Origin: Lyophyllum atratum | Lineage: Eukaryota > Basidiomycota > Agaricomycetes > Agaricales > Lyophyllaceae | DNA: 64,000 nucleotides | Direction of reading: 5' to 3' | Assembly: GCA_014905825.1 (NCBI GenBank) | Contig: JACGCN010000041.1 | Span: 310,001-374,000 of the forward strand | In this document: piece by piece, positions 42,141-52,554 of the stretch | Layout: each line of letters begins with the position of its first letter | Position numbering within the stretch: position 1 is the stretch's first letter | Made by a program: the position numbers and the translations under genes | The notes under the pieces: generated by a model | Told to the model about the DNA's origin: nothing | What the model saw: the letters and a program-made list of their open reading frames with translations, nothing else | Databases searched by the model: none

Positions 42141-44495
42141 ATGTCATCATCCAATTCCAACACCACCAAACTTGGCTTTGCCAAACTTGATGCTACCAAT
42201 TATCCCACCTGGTCAGGTGAAATGCAAGCCTGGCTGATGTCCCAGGGCCTCTGGCGCATCGTTTCAGGCAAATCTACTCTGCCTGCTGTGTCATCACCCC
42301 GCACCACGGACCACGCTGCCGTCGATGCCTGGGAACTGCTAGCAGAGAAGGCAGCTGGTCACATCTACTTAATGGTTCAACCTGACCAGAGGATTCATTT
42401 TCAAGGAATCTCTGATGACTCTGTGCAGATGTGGAAAGCACTAGAGAAAGTGCATCTGCAAAAGCGCCCTGGCACTCGTTTTAATGCCTATGACGACTTA
42501 TTCTCCATCAGAAAGGAGGAAGAGGAGTCACTTCAAACCCTTATGAACAGAGTTGACCTGGCATTGCGTCCCATCAAGGATTTGCGCCCTGCTTCCTTCA
42601 GCATTGATGAATTGGACAGTGAGCTAGCCTCAATGGCACTCATTAGATCTCTGCCTGAAGAGTTCTCCAACTTCACCTCGTCTCTCCTCCTTCTTGACAA
42701 ACTCAACAAGGCTACCATTCAGCAAGCCTTTGTTACAGAGGAAACCCAACGACGCCGTCGCGCTGCAGACACTTCTGCCTCCACAATTGCCATGGCTGCA
42801 GCCCTGGTCAATGCAATTTGTGACTTCTGTGGCAAACCTGGTCATAATGTGACTAAATGCTTCGCTTACCAGAGGGCACAGAAGCAGGCTAAAGACAATG
42901 CACAAAGGCCACGCCAGAAAAAGCGCTCAGAACAGGCTAATGCAGCCAAGGACACCCCAGAGGAATTTGCCGGAAATGCAAGTACTCGTCTCCCAGATCA
43001 TTCTGATCTCTCTACTCCGCTTCAGCTCCATGCTGACTTTGATTGGATTGCAGACACAGGCGCCACTACTCACATGACGCCCCACCAAAATTGGGTTCGC
43101 AACTATACCCCCTGTCGCATTCCAATCAGGTTAGCAGACAACACGCTTATTTATTCAGCTGGAGTTGGTTCTGTAGTATTCAAGCCAATAGTCAATGGCA
43201 AGGAGCTCAGAGCTATAGAGTTTACCAGAGTCTTGCATGTCCCCTTACTCCGAAACAACCTTCTATCCTGTCTATACTTAACTCGAAATAAAGGCTATCA
43301 TATCCACATTGATTCTAAAGCCATGCATTTCGGTTTAGATGGAAAGAAGTTGTTCTGTGCATCCATTAATTCCAACAACTCTGCACGTTTGGATGGATCC
43401 ACTGAACCAATTTCGGAGTTTGGCATTACCTCGACGCTTCCCCTTGATCTGACCCTATGGCATCGTCGCTTTGCACATCACAATTATGCACATGTCAAGA
43501 AGATGATCAAGGATGAGTTGGTGACTGGGCTTGTGTTGAAATCGTCTCAGAAGCCTGATCCGATTTGTGAGCCATGCTTGGCTGGCAAAATGCGCTCAAA
43601 TCCTTTCCCCTCATCACCTAGTCGTGCTTCTAAGCCACTTGAATTGATCCACAGTGACCTCCATGGTCCTCTGCCGGTTACCTCACAGCAAGGCAGCCGT
43701 TACTGGGTTACATTCATTGATGACTGCACCAGCTTTAAAGCTGCGATGGGTCTTAGGCGAAAAAGCGACACATTGGTTGCATTCCAGACCTTCAAAGCGT
43801 ACGCAGAGAACCATTTCGATGCGAAAATCTTAGCGCTTCAAGAGGACAAGGGTGGGGAATACATGTCCAATGCCTTCATATTTACCAATGAATGTGGCAT
43901 TCAGCGCCGCCATACCACGCGTAATCGTCCTCAGCAGAATGGTGTTGCAGAACGCACCAACAGGACTCTGGCTGATGACATTACTGCGATGCTTAATGAA
44001 TCTGGCTTGCCCCCGTCATTTTGGGAATGGTGTCTAGGCGCTCAGATAGTTTTAAACCGTCTCCCTACTGCGCCTCAGCCAATTACGCCTTACCAAGGCT
44101 GGCATAAGCGCAAACCAGATGTAAGCCATCTTCGAGTTTGGGGATGCCTTGCATACGTCTATGTGCAAAGGGATAAGCGCAAATCTCTTGAACCTCACAT
44201 GCAGAGATGCGTCTTCATTGGTTATCCGCCCGGATACAAGGGCTGGTTGTTTTACAATCCACAAACCAAAAAGACTATCATCTCAGAGAGAGCAGAGGTT
44301 GATGAGCGCTATTTCCCCAGACTGTCTGTCACCACTAGACCTCCACCTCCACCTCCGCCTATGCCCCCTGTAGATCTCCATATCCGCCGTGAGCACTCTT
44401 CTCCCATTCAGGATGCAGTTCAACTACCTGCACTCGATGATGGGGGGGGGAGACATTTTGCTTCATCAATTGCCTCCAGCACCTCCTGCACCTGA
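42141..44495 (+). CDS. copia-2 gag-protease-integrase
   Basis: Starts at the ATG at 42141 (MSSSNSNTT); the reading frame itself opens a little earlier. A UBN2-type gag has YPTWSGEMQAWLMSQGLW and a CCHC knuckle CDFCGKPGHNVTKC near residue 227. The protease has WIADTGATTHM near 301, with an intact D-T-G. A GAG-pre-integrase His/Cys region (LWHRRFAH..CEPCLAGKM) precedes the integrase core: Asp in LIHSDLHG (near 502), Asp in LQEDKGGEY (near 567) and Glu in NGVAERTNRT (near 599). The frame runs off shortly after a run of nine Gs (44442-44450). The real product should continue into the RT frame. Confidence 0.95.
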   Translation: MSSSNSNTTKLGFAKLDATNYPTWSGEMQAWLMSQGLWRIVSGKSTLPAVSSPRTTDHAAVDAWELLAEKAAGHIYLMVQPDQRIHFQGISDDSVQMWKALEKVHLQKRPGTRFNAYDDLFSIRKEEEESLQTLMNRVDLALRPIKDLRPASFSIDELDSELASMALIRSLPEEFSNFTSSLLLLDKLNKATIQQAFVTEETQRRRRAADTSASTIAMAAALVNAICDFCGKPGHNVTKCFAYQRAQKQAKDNAQRPRQKKRSEQANAAKDTPEEFAGNASTRLPDHSDLSTPLQLHADFDWIADTGATTHMTPHQNWVRNYTPCRIPIRLADNTLIYSAGVGSVVFKPIVNGKELRAIEFTRVLHVPLLRNNLLSCLYLTRNKGYHIHIDSKAMHFGLDGKKLFCASINSNNSARLDGSTEPISEFGITSTLPLDLTLWHRRFAHHNYAHVKKMIKDELVTGLVLKSSQKPDPICEPCLAGKMRSNPFPSSPSRASKPLELIHSDLHGPLPVTSQQGSRYWVTFIDDCTSFKAAMGLRRKSDTLVAFQTFKAYAENHFDAKILALQEDKGGEYMSNAFIFTNECGIQRRHTTRNRPQQNGVAERTNRTLADDITAMLNESGLPPSFWEWCLGAQIVLNRLPTAPQPITPYQGWHKRKPDVSHLRVWGCLAYVYVQRDKRKSLEPHMQRCVFIGYPPGYKGWLFYNPQTKKTIISERAEVDERYFPRLSVTTRPPPPPPPMPPVDLHIRREHSSPIQDAVQLPALDDGGGRHFASSIASSTSCT

Positions 44496-46224
44496 AAATC
44501 GTCCTATCACGCCGCCTCCGCCTCCTGCACCTGCCCAGCATCACGAGCATTCACCTGAACCTGAAACGCCACCAGCTCGCAATCCAACACCGCTTCCTGC
44601 ACTTGCAACACCACCTCCTGCACCAGTGTCGCCGCCTCTTGCACAACGCCGTGAGAAACGCACTGTTAAGCCTCCTGGCAACTGGTGGGTTGTTGCACGA
44701 AATCCTCCACCTGCTATCCCTGATAGTAGTGACGAGGATGAGCCGGAAGCGCCAGAGGATGAGCATTTCGAAGATGTGCAGTTTGCGGGAATGGCTTCTA
44801 GCTCAGATCCGCGCACATACAAGCAGGCAATGAAGGCACCGGATGCAGAGAAATGGAGAGATGCTGCTAATGCCGAAATGACATCCTTGGTTGGCAATGG
44901 CACTTGGGAGATCGTTGACTTGCCTTCTGATAAAAAGGCAATTGGCTCTGGTTGGGTATTTCGCATTAACCGCAATGCAGACGGTTCTATTGAGCGCTAT
45001 AAAGCTAGACTCGTTGCAAAGGGCTATAGTCAACGCCCTGGCATTGATTACAACGAGGTCTTTGCACCTACATTCCGTCCTGCCGCTCTGCGCCTTATTC
45101 TTGCCATTGCTATCGAGGACATGGAATTGCGCTCAGTGGATGTTACATCTGCTTTCCCCAATGGTGACTTGGAGGAGGATATCTACATGCGCCAGCCAGA
45201 GGGATTTCATCAAGGTGGTCCCAACCAGGTTTTGAAACTGAGCAAGTCGCTCTATGGCCTCAAACAGTCAGCCAGGCAGTGGAATAAGAAGTTGCATGCT
45301 GCACTTCTAAAGATGGGGTTTACTAGACTTGAATCTGACCGCTCCATTTACATTTATGTCAAGGGAGAGGTCAAGATCATTGTCCCCATCTACATCGACG
45401 ATATCACACTTGCATCGAAATCCACTTCCGCGCTTGACAAGGCTGTCAATGAGCTCTCTCAGCACTTCAAAATCCGTGACTTGGGCGCTTCTAAATTCCT
45501 GCTGGGTGTTGAAATCATCCGTGACCGTCCCAATCGCTCAATTGCACTCTCCCAACGTCAATACATTGTTGACATGCTCGAGCGCTACGGCATGAGCGAT
45601 TGCAACCCCGTCTCCACGCCTATGGCACCAGGGACAAAGCTTTCTAAAGCGATGCATGCTCAAACACCAGCAGAAATTGAGGAAATGCGCAATGTGCCGT
45701 ATTTGAATGCAGTTGGCTCTTTGCAATACCTTTCTGCAATGACCCGCCCCGACATTTCGTATGCAGTGTCATGCTTAGGTCGCTTCAATTCTTCTCCTGG
45801 ACCGAAGCACTGGGCTGCAGTCAAGCATTTGTTGCGCTATTGCAAAGGCACACTTGATTACAAGCTGCATTACAATGGTAGTCTGGGCACAGAGCTGTTT
45901 ACCACATTCTGCGATGCTTCTCATGGTGATTGCCCGGATTCTGGACGCTCTACTGCCGGATATCTGACGAAACTTGGCGGTGGAGCAATTGGCTGGAGCA
46001 GCAAATTGCAAACCTTTGTTGCGCTTTCAACGACTGAAGCAGAGTACATTGCTGCAGTTGAAGCTGGGAAGGAGATCCTATGGATGCGCAACATTTTGCA
46101 TGAGATGGGCTACACAGTCAAGGAAGCCTCTCCCCTCATGATTGACAACCAATCCGCTCTCAGTGTCACCAAGAACCCCGAGCATCATGGGCGCATGAAA
46201 CAGCTTGATCTCTGTTATTTCTAG
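44442..46224 (+). CDS. copia-2 reverse transcriptase-RNase H
   Basis: Continues the polyprotein in the +1 frame after the G-run. A Pro-rich linker is followed by the RVT_2 domain: ERYKARLVAKGYSQRPGIDY, YNEVFAPTFRPAALR, LYGLKQSARQWN and the catalytic IYIDDITL. Copia RNase H follows, with TFCDASHGDCPDSGRSTAGY and LSTTEAEYIAAVEAGKE. A TAG at 46222-46224 truncates it where the family has a Trp codon (..LDLCYF*LRDVVDARK..). The frame continues open after the stop to the expected C terminus near 46361, so only the last ~46 residues are cut off. Confidence 0.93.
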
Positions 46225-46407
46225 CTTAGAGACGTTGTAGATGCACGCAAAATTGCGCCTCATCACATCCCTGGCACTGAACAAGTGGCAGATATACTTA
46301 CTAAACCCCTTCCTCTTCCACAAGTCGAATTCTGTAGACTACACATGGGCATTTTCGTTTAATCTCCCTCTCGTTTACTTATTATTTCTTGACTTGGAGA
46401 TATGCTG

Positions 46408-46420
46408 GTTCAGGGGGGAG
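46408..46420 (+). other. Polypurine tract of copia-2
   Basis: AGGGGGGAG directly before the TGTTAGAAACGCC start of the 3' LTR. Confidence 0.8.
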
Positions 46421-46757
46421 TGTTAGAAACGCCTTCTGGGCTATCTAATCTCATCTTGATGGTTGTTACTGTACAGCATTCCTGTGTTGCAGGCTGTGTT
46501 GGTTGCATCACCATCTTGATGGTGACTTACTACACTGCCTGTTGACCAGATCAGTTTCCTTAGCTACCATCTAACCAGTGCACACAGCCTTCTTGTGCAC
46601 AGTATATATAGTAGATTAGATTGACCTGAAGTCCCCAGTTTCTAACTTCGGACTTCAGGTGAGTAGATCAGTCAGTTCCCCAATAAACTAGTTTCTAACT
46701 TCGGACTTCAGCTTGTAGCTGTCTAACCTGACATCCCTGCGCTTGCCTGTTCTAACG
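46421..46757 (+). repeat. 3' LTR of copia-2 (337 bp)
   Basis: Matches the 5' LTR except for a 25-bp deletion and a few single changes (for example TTCCCC for TTCCTC near 46679). Its last base is G instead of A. Confidence 0.95.
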
Positions 46758-46762
46758 AAGGC

Positions 46763-47316
46763 ATGGCTGAAATTCTCATTGAACGAGGATTTGAATGCGA
46801 GAAAATCATGAAACTCCGTGCCCAGTGCGAGAAATTTAAATGTGCACCCGGTGCCGTGAATTGCTGTTGCCGTCGGCTTCTCTTTACCCAACCGGATTTT
46901 TTGGACGCACCCACTCTTCTGGAGACTCACTGTGCAGCCCGTGAATTCAAGGTCATTTTCCTACCCAAATTCCATTGTGAACTCAACTTCATTGAACAAT
47001 GCTGGGGATATGCCAAACGGCTCTATAGGCTGTTCCCGGAGTCTTCCAGGGAGGACATGTTAGAGAAGAATGCGCTTGAGGCCCTTGATGCAATACCTCT
47101 TGTATCGATGCGATGGTACGTCTATTCCCATGGCATGGTCTCGGCACGATCTTATCTTTTGATATCAGATTTGCCACTCGATCACAATGATTCATGGCGG
47201 CATATCGACTAGGTCTCAACGGGAGACAGGCAGCATGGGCAGCAAGGAAGTACAAAGGCCACTGAGTGCTCCCAGAGAGGATCCTGCAAGAATTAGAGCG
47301 TGCCGGCGTGCAATAG
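46763..47316 (+). pseudogene. IS630/Tc1-mariner-like DDE transposase, 3' part (decayed)
   Basis: Encodes MAEILIERGFECEKIMKLRAQC, then CCCRRLLFTQPDFL. The catalytic-Glu block FLPKFHCELNFIEQCWGYAKR follows; its FIEQCWGYAKR is the IS630/Tc1 IEnxW motif. After the intron at 47116-47168 the frame reads FATRSQ-stop-FMAAYRLGLNGRQAAWAARKYKGH-stop-VLPERILQEL. TGA occurs at 47188-47190 and 47263-47265, and a further TGA forms across the splice junction, each where an Arg (CGA) is likely. All are C-to-T changes at CpG. The terminal stop is at 47314-47316. Confidence 0.8.
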
Positions 47317-47562
47317 ACTTTTCAACTACTGATTTAACTTATAATTCACAATAGGCTCTGTCAATTTTGAATTTTTCTCTAGATCCTTCGTAATCACATA
47401 TCCTATTGTATATACCTATAATCCTATGGGCCCACTTTGTTGGATTTCGAGTGTGGTGCCGTCTAGTCCTCAAATCTTCAGGTAGTCGCCCGATTTGCTC
47501 AGTAAAGTCACAGAAAAAAGTAACCTCACGTGACATTGGCCAGCTATGGATGGCTTCTACCT

Positions 47563-47699
47563 TAGTAAGTCACCATCAAGATGGTGATGCAACCAACACA
47601 GCCTGCAACACAGGAATGCTGTACAGTAACAACCATCAAGATGGTTGATGGGAGATAGGTTGGGAACGAGATTAGATAGCCCAGAAGGCGTTTCTAACA
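47563..47699 (-). repeat. Truncated copia-2 family LTR fragment
   Basis: On the minus strand it starts TGTTAGAAACGCCTTCTGGGC and runs through both LTR hairpins. It stops at ..GGTGACTTACTA, where the full LTR would continue for about 220 bp. It retains the 25 bp missing from the copia-2 3' LTR. Confidence 0.93.
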
Positions 47700-47925
47700 C
47701 AATAGTCCTGCACCAAAAGGGCCAGCAGTTAGTAGAACGGTCACGGCATGAATGACTGAAAAGCCACACTAACATGTTATCATAGCACCAGTACATGTCT
47801 ATGATGGCAGGTGGCATGGTAGCATCTGGAACACTTGTCAATAGTCCTGCTCTGAGAGGATCAGTGGTGAGAGAAACAGTACAATTAACAAGAGCCCCAC
47901 TAGCCCGTCATTACAGCAGCAGTAT

Positions 47926-48909
47926 ATGCCGACAGTCCTGACGACCGCACCACCATCCGCAATGGCACCATACCAAATGTACCCTTTCAACATGATGCCA
48001 CCTGCGGTGGATGTCAGTGTTGTGCAGAACGCAGTCCAGGAATCTCTGCATGCGCACCTCCCAAATGCCGTAGTGCAAGAGGTCACAAAGCAAGTCACGG
48101 ACTTAGAGGAAAGGTTGGCGGAGCTAATTGCGGAAAAGATGGCTGGGTCCATGGCCGCGACAGCTTCTACAGTTGGAAAGCAAAAGCAAAAGCGCAACAC
48201 TGATGAAAAGGTACATCATTTACCAGTTAATAGATAGACTCTAGACTAACTTGACGAACATTCTAGTGTTTAATCCAGAAGAAGATGCTCTCGCTCATAG
48301 GTGTTGAAAAATACGGCGCTCGAAGAGTGCCCGAACTCCCTCCACCGCTAGCCGCTGACGAACCCGCTCATGACAGGCAAAGAGACTTACTCGCATCACT
48401 GCGGCATCAGATCTCCGAAAACGACCAGAGGAGATTTATGGAGAAAGCCAAGAGTTATTTCAGAAATTTGTCGGGAGTTTATAAAGTATGTCAGCGTTGT
48501 ATTGAATCTTTCGAATGACTTCATTCACTTAACTAGGCACGAAACGAGGAAGCGGCAAAGATGAAACGCGAAGAAAAGATTATCAATGGGAGAAGAAATG
48601 TCCGGAAGAAGAAAGTGAGGAACAGTTCTAGTTGCAAGAATTAATACTTACTAGTGATGACAGGAAGCAAACGACCTTCGCGAAGCTATCAAGCCCTTTC
48701 GTGAACAATACGGTGAAGGAAACACGGTCGGAGTTGAAGATGCGCTTGCTACGGACTTCCTCTTTTCTGAGGTGACCGATGACAAAGCTTTGGCTCCTGC
48801 TTCGTCACGAATTCAACCCAAGGTCCTGAAGGTGACCCCCGTTGGGTGGCATGAAAGGAATAAGCTACCATCTTCATTTGAGTCGTTGAGCTCTTTTGCA
48901 AGTGCCTGA
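47926..48909 (+). CDS. Hypothetical four-exon protein
   Basis: Unrecognised. ATG at 47926. Exons are 47926-48210, 48267-48485, 48537-48614 and 48664-48909, with consistent phase and introns of about 49-56 bp. It encodes roughly 275 residues. The N terminus is Pro/Met/Thr-rich. A probable coiled coil follows (VQEVTKQVTDLEERLAELIAEK). A charged central region has basic clusters (MKREEKIINGRRNVRKKK), and the tail is acidic then Ser-rich, ending SSFASA. No catalytic motif seen. Upstream is a copia-2 LTR fragment, downstream a MITE, so a TE origin is possible. Confidence 0.6.
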
Positions 48910-49347
48910 ACCGTACCACGGTCATCAGATGTATGATACATCACTTGAATGATTTGTGGACTTGGGTAACCCAGTCAGGTGCTTCGATGTTGGTGTCATT
49001 CCCAGTGTAGCGAGCGAGGATGACAGGCGGGCTCTGCTGATGGTAGATAAGGAATCCAGAGGAGGGCGAGATATGCACAACGAGGCGTAGTATGTATATA
49101 TGAGGGTCCTGGAAAGGTCCTTCGATCTCACCCTGTGATTGGATCCAAATGAGCATCGCCATTATGTTCGAATAGGTAAAGAATAGGATAGACGGACCTC
49201 TTTTCTATGGACACTGATCGCACATTCCGCAATGTCTGCAATGAAAGGATTTCCGGGGAATGGCGGTGTGCATGGCGTGATCGCCGTCCTGACCGCCGCT
49301 CGAGACAGCCCAGTTGCAATCCAGATGTCGACTGCTGAAGGGAAGCC
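48910..49347. other. No gene recognised
   Basis: Short overlapping frames on the minus strand only; nothing recognisable. Confidence 0.5.
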
Positions 49348-49847
49348 CAGTATTTTGATGAAACAAAGCCTGAAGATATTGTGAAGGTGCTCTTTGCGCA
49401 ACACCACTATGATAAGTGAACATATAGTAAAGCAAATTTTGTATTTTGTTGAAAATCATAGTGTGAACAAATTCAGGATTTATCCCCTAAAGAAATGTAA
49501 AAAAACATTCACAATATTTTCACAATATAATCAGTGAACACTTCATAATATGTTTACAATATAGTGAGGTATTCCAGACTATGGTGAAGATATGGTGAAA
49601 ATAGTTTGACTACCTGACTATATTGTGAACATATTATAAAATCTTCACTGATTATATTGTAAGACATTGTGAAGGTTTTTTACATATCTTTAGAGAATGA
49701 ATTCTGAATTTGTTCACACTATGATTTCGATAAAATACAGAATTGGGCCTATCATATGTTCATTGATCATAGTGTTATCACACACAGAGCACCTTCACAA
49801 TATTTTCAGGCTTTGTCTCATCAAAATATTGTCCTGGGCACCTTGTG
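49348..49847. mobile_element. CACTA-like MITE C, left end eroded
   Basis: Very similar to MITE B over its whole length. The right end is complete (GGCACCTTGTG, ending 49847). The left end begins at CAGTATTTTGATGAAAC and lacks about 18 bp of the terminus, so no target duplication is visible. Confidence 0.9.
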
Positions 49848-50253
49848 TCACTCAAGTTCCTAGAATGCCGTGCTCTCGCGGTGGAGATCGTCGCTGTTCA
49901 TGGGAGGCAGGAAGAAAACCTCGAGATGTCTGGACGGCTTCTGAATTGGTGTCGGTCAGTTTCGGTACGTTTTTCTTCGTCTCTCCTCTATCTCGTATAT
50001 CTGATTTGTTACAAGCGCGTGTCACATCTCCTCCTAACGGACCCTACTTCCACACCCAAGCAAACTCGGCGTCTTACCAACTCGCGTCACCACAAAACCC
50101 GTGCATCGGAAATCACACCTTTCGATTCCCAAGCGCGTCGTCTCGAATATCAGCAATCGGATTCTCCAGTGGTTAGGGCTGGACATGAAGATCTTGAGAT
50201 GCGCGTATTTCTTGAATGACAAGTAGTTCAACAATGTGTAGCTTCCGATGACA

Positions 50254-50517
50254 TCAGTGTGCTGCGCAGTGCGCACCGGTATGGGGAGCAGGAGCATCTG
50301 GAGCTGGCTGATTGACAGCCCTAGATATCGACGTGTTCTTGTATTCCTCTTTGATGCGGAGCTTGTACAGTGCAAGTGGAGGGTCCACTTCTCCTAAGAT
50401 CCAAGGTAAGCCATCCTCTTCCCATACTCCTAGGTGGACGCCAAATGCAAGCAACGGCAGCAGACCATCTATGTGCGCCTCTGTTCCATGCAGGGTATCA
50501 CCTGGTGCTGGCGTCAT
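50254..50517 (-). CDS. Hypothetical protein fragment
   Basis: An 87-codon minus-strand frame starting with ATG, with protein-like composition (HIDGLLPLLAFGVHLGVWEED). No family recognised. It may be one exon of a degraded gene. Confidence 0.25.
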   Translation of the reverse strand: MTPAPGDTLHGTEAHIDGLLPLLAFGVHLGVWEEDGLPWILGEVDPPLALYKLRIKEEYKNTSISRAVNQPAPDAPAPHTGAHCAAH

Positions 50518-50928
50518 GTTTCATCCCCTTCATATATTCAAAACAAACCCCATTTGCTGCTTCCGGCAAACACGACATTGACCAAGGAGTTCACATGAGG
50601 GGAATAAGCAGACAAGATATCAAGATAATTACTGCCCAGTGTGCGCATTGCGCAAGCCCCTTCCCCTCATTGGGTTCCGCAAATGTTGCAATCCGGGATC
50701 CAAACTCCCATAAGAATTAACTTATGAACGAGAGTTGCACGTGCTGTTTGTTATAAGATATCTCGTCATGCCATTTAGAAAAAAATCGTACTTGGAACTC
50801 GTGGCGAATCATGAGTGCGGGATCGAGAATGGCCGCCAGAAATGTAATATAATCAATTTCACGCATCAAGAACTTTTCCTTTTTACATGTACTGATTTGG
50901 CCCTTTTCTTTGCTCCAATGGTCAATTT

Positions 50929-51600
50929 CTAGGTCAATTCAGACGAGTATTCCCAGCTAGAAAGTACTTGATCTCTATACTCTGCAGTTGGTGTCTCAAC
51001 CTGTGCTTGACTCAACTGTGGGTAAATGAGCGGGTTACAGTAATAAATGATGCACATGAGACCTACCATCCCTAAGATGTTATAAAATCGCTTTAGGGTG
51101 ATTTTGTAGTTCCATCCCGTCACACCTGGTATTCTGTTGGATCTACCTGACATAGCCAGATGCAGGATGAGCGCCTTCATGATTGCCAGGTCTGGAAGGG
51201 GGGCTTTGGGTTGCAAAGTCATCAGGGCAGACTCCTGGGAACCGTGAAGCCATGTAAAGTGTTTAGTCCATATGTAGCGGACAGAATCTTGGTTATGACG
51301 TGTCGACGCTGAGATGAAGGGGGCCCGCCATGTGTTGAAGAGCTTTGTGCTAGCAAGAAGGTTTGCGCGATCTCCTGCTACCTGCTCTAGTTGTTGGTGG
51401 ACCGCTCTACACCTCCAATTTCTGACAATTACTGGAGCGGTAGCTGCTACTTTCTTCTGGGCTGTGTCCAGACTATCCAGCGTATGTGGAGCAAATTCTG
51501 AGGGTGCGGCTTGAAGCAAGGGTGGTCCTGCACCTGCGGCGGCGGCAGAGACACGTTGAGCAGGGACTTTATCTGGGAGGTTGCTCTTGCGAGGAGGCAT
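50929..51600 (-). pseudogene. Truncated hypothetical protein (N-terminal part)
   Basis: ATG at 51600 (MPPRKSNLPDKVPAQRV). After an Ala-rich start it encodes a helical region with MKALILHLAMSGRSNRIPG and GWNYKITLKRFYNILGM. A likely intron (GTAGGT..CCCACAG, about 51016-51066) leads to LSQAQVETPTAEYRDQVLSSW and a stop. It recalls the N-terminal part of fungal FluG/recombinase-like proteins whose much longer C-terminal portion is missing here. That family assignment is a weak impression only. Confidence 0.35.
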
Positions 51601-51798
51601 GGTGGACGTTGACGTGTAAGCCTAACAGAGACATTGTCAACGCGCAATTGGGCTTTGGAACTCTGTCAACTTCCATTCTGCTATCATGGAGGGCACCGTA
51701 GAGTCATGTTTCTAAAGCTAACGACATTCAGAGGTGCAAAGATGTAGCCAGCACCTACAGGTATCTTGCAAATATGTAGCTGGGCATACCCAAAAAAG

Positions 51799-51898
51799 AA
51801 CCATCGATGGGACTCGAACCCATAACCTTTGCCTATTCTACGCGTTCCCTTGGAGGGCATAGGAAGGCAATGCACTAGACCAGTTGTGCTACAATGGC
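51799..51898 (-). tRNA. tRNA-Arg (anticodon CCT), with a 25-bp intron
   Basis: On the minus strand it folds into a cloverleaf. The acceptor is GCCATTG/CGATGGT (one G.T closing pair) and the D-stem GCAC/GTGC. The anticodon stem TTGCC/GGCAA is perfect around loop TTCCTAA, once an intron at 51835-51859, one base 3' of the anticodon, is removed. The variable loop has 5 nt, and the T-stem ATGGG/CCCAT closes TTCGAGT. The intron contains AAGG, which can pair with the anticodon as in other eukaryotic pre-tRNAs. A TTCTTTTTT terminator follows. The A-box (TAGCACAACTGG) and B-box (GGTTCGAGTCC) are intact. Confidence 0.85.
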
Positions 51899-52035
51899 GG
51901 TACTTGTGGCGACTGGTGGTGGTATTTGTACACAGTATACACATGCATCTGTGGTCAAGGATAAACAAACCATGTTTTGGACGGGTACATTATCGCAAGT
52001 TAGCATGCTATGGAAAAAAAGAAGCTGAAACCTTA

Positions 52036-52551
52036 CACAAGGTGCCCAGGACACTATTTTGATGAAGCAAAGCCTGAAAATATTGTGAAGGTGCTCTTTG
52101 TGAGAAACCACTATGATATATGAACATATGATAGAGCAAAACTTGGATTTTGTTGAAAATCATAGTGGGAACAAATTCAGAATTTATTATCTAAAGAAAT
52201 GTTAAAAAACATTCACAATATTTTCACGATATGATCAGTGAAGATTTTATAATATATTCACAATATAGAGAGGTATTTCAAACTATGTTGAAGATATGGT
52301 GAAAATATTCTGAATAGCTGACCATATTGTAAACATGTCATGAAATCTTCACTGATTATATTGTGAAAATATTGTGAAAATTTCTTGCATATAATTGAAA
52401 AATGAATTCTGGATTTGTTTACACTATGATTGTCAATGAAATACAAGATTTGCTCTATCATATGTTCACTTATCATAGTGGCTCCTCACAAAAAGCACCT
52501 TCACATCATTTTCAGACTGTTTTATCAAAATATCATCCTGGGCGCCTTGTG
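52036..52551. mobile_element. CACTA-like MITE D (516 bp)
   Basis: Ends read CACAAGGTGCC and CACAAGGCGCC inward, with long similar TIRs. A 3-bp duplication tta lies at 52033-52035 and 52552-52554. Same family as MITE B. It truncates the adjacent pseudogene at its 3' end. Confidence 0.92.
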
Positions 52552-52554
52552 TTA

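Larger units (their letters stand above)
41434..46757 (+). mobile_element. Ty1/copia LTR retrotransposon (copia-2)
   Basis: The left LTR is 41434-41795 and the right LTR 46421-46757. The 5-bp target duplication aaggc lies at 41429-41433 and 46758-46762. Internal order is primer-binding site, gag-protease-integrase, RT-RNase H, polypurine tract. Two small lesions interrupt the polyprotein: a G-run frameshift near 44442 and a nonsense codon at 46222-46224. It is inserted in a DDE transposase pseudogene. Pieces of the same family lie at 47563-47699 and 54784-56226. Confidence 0.96.
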
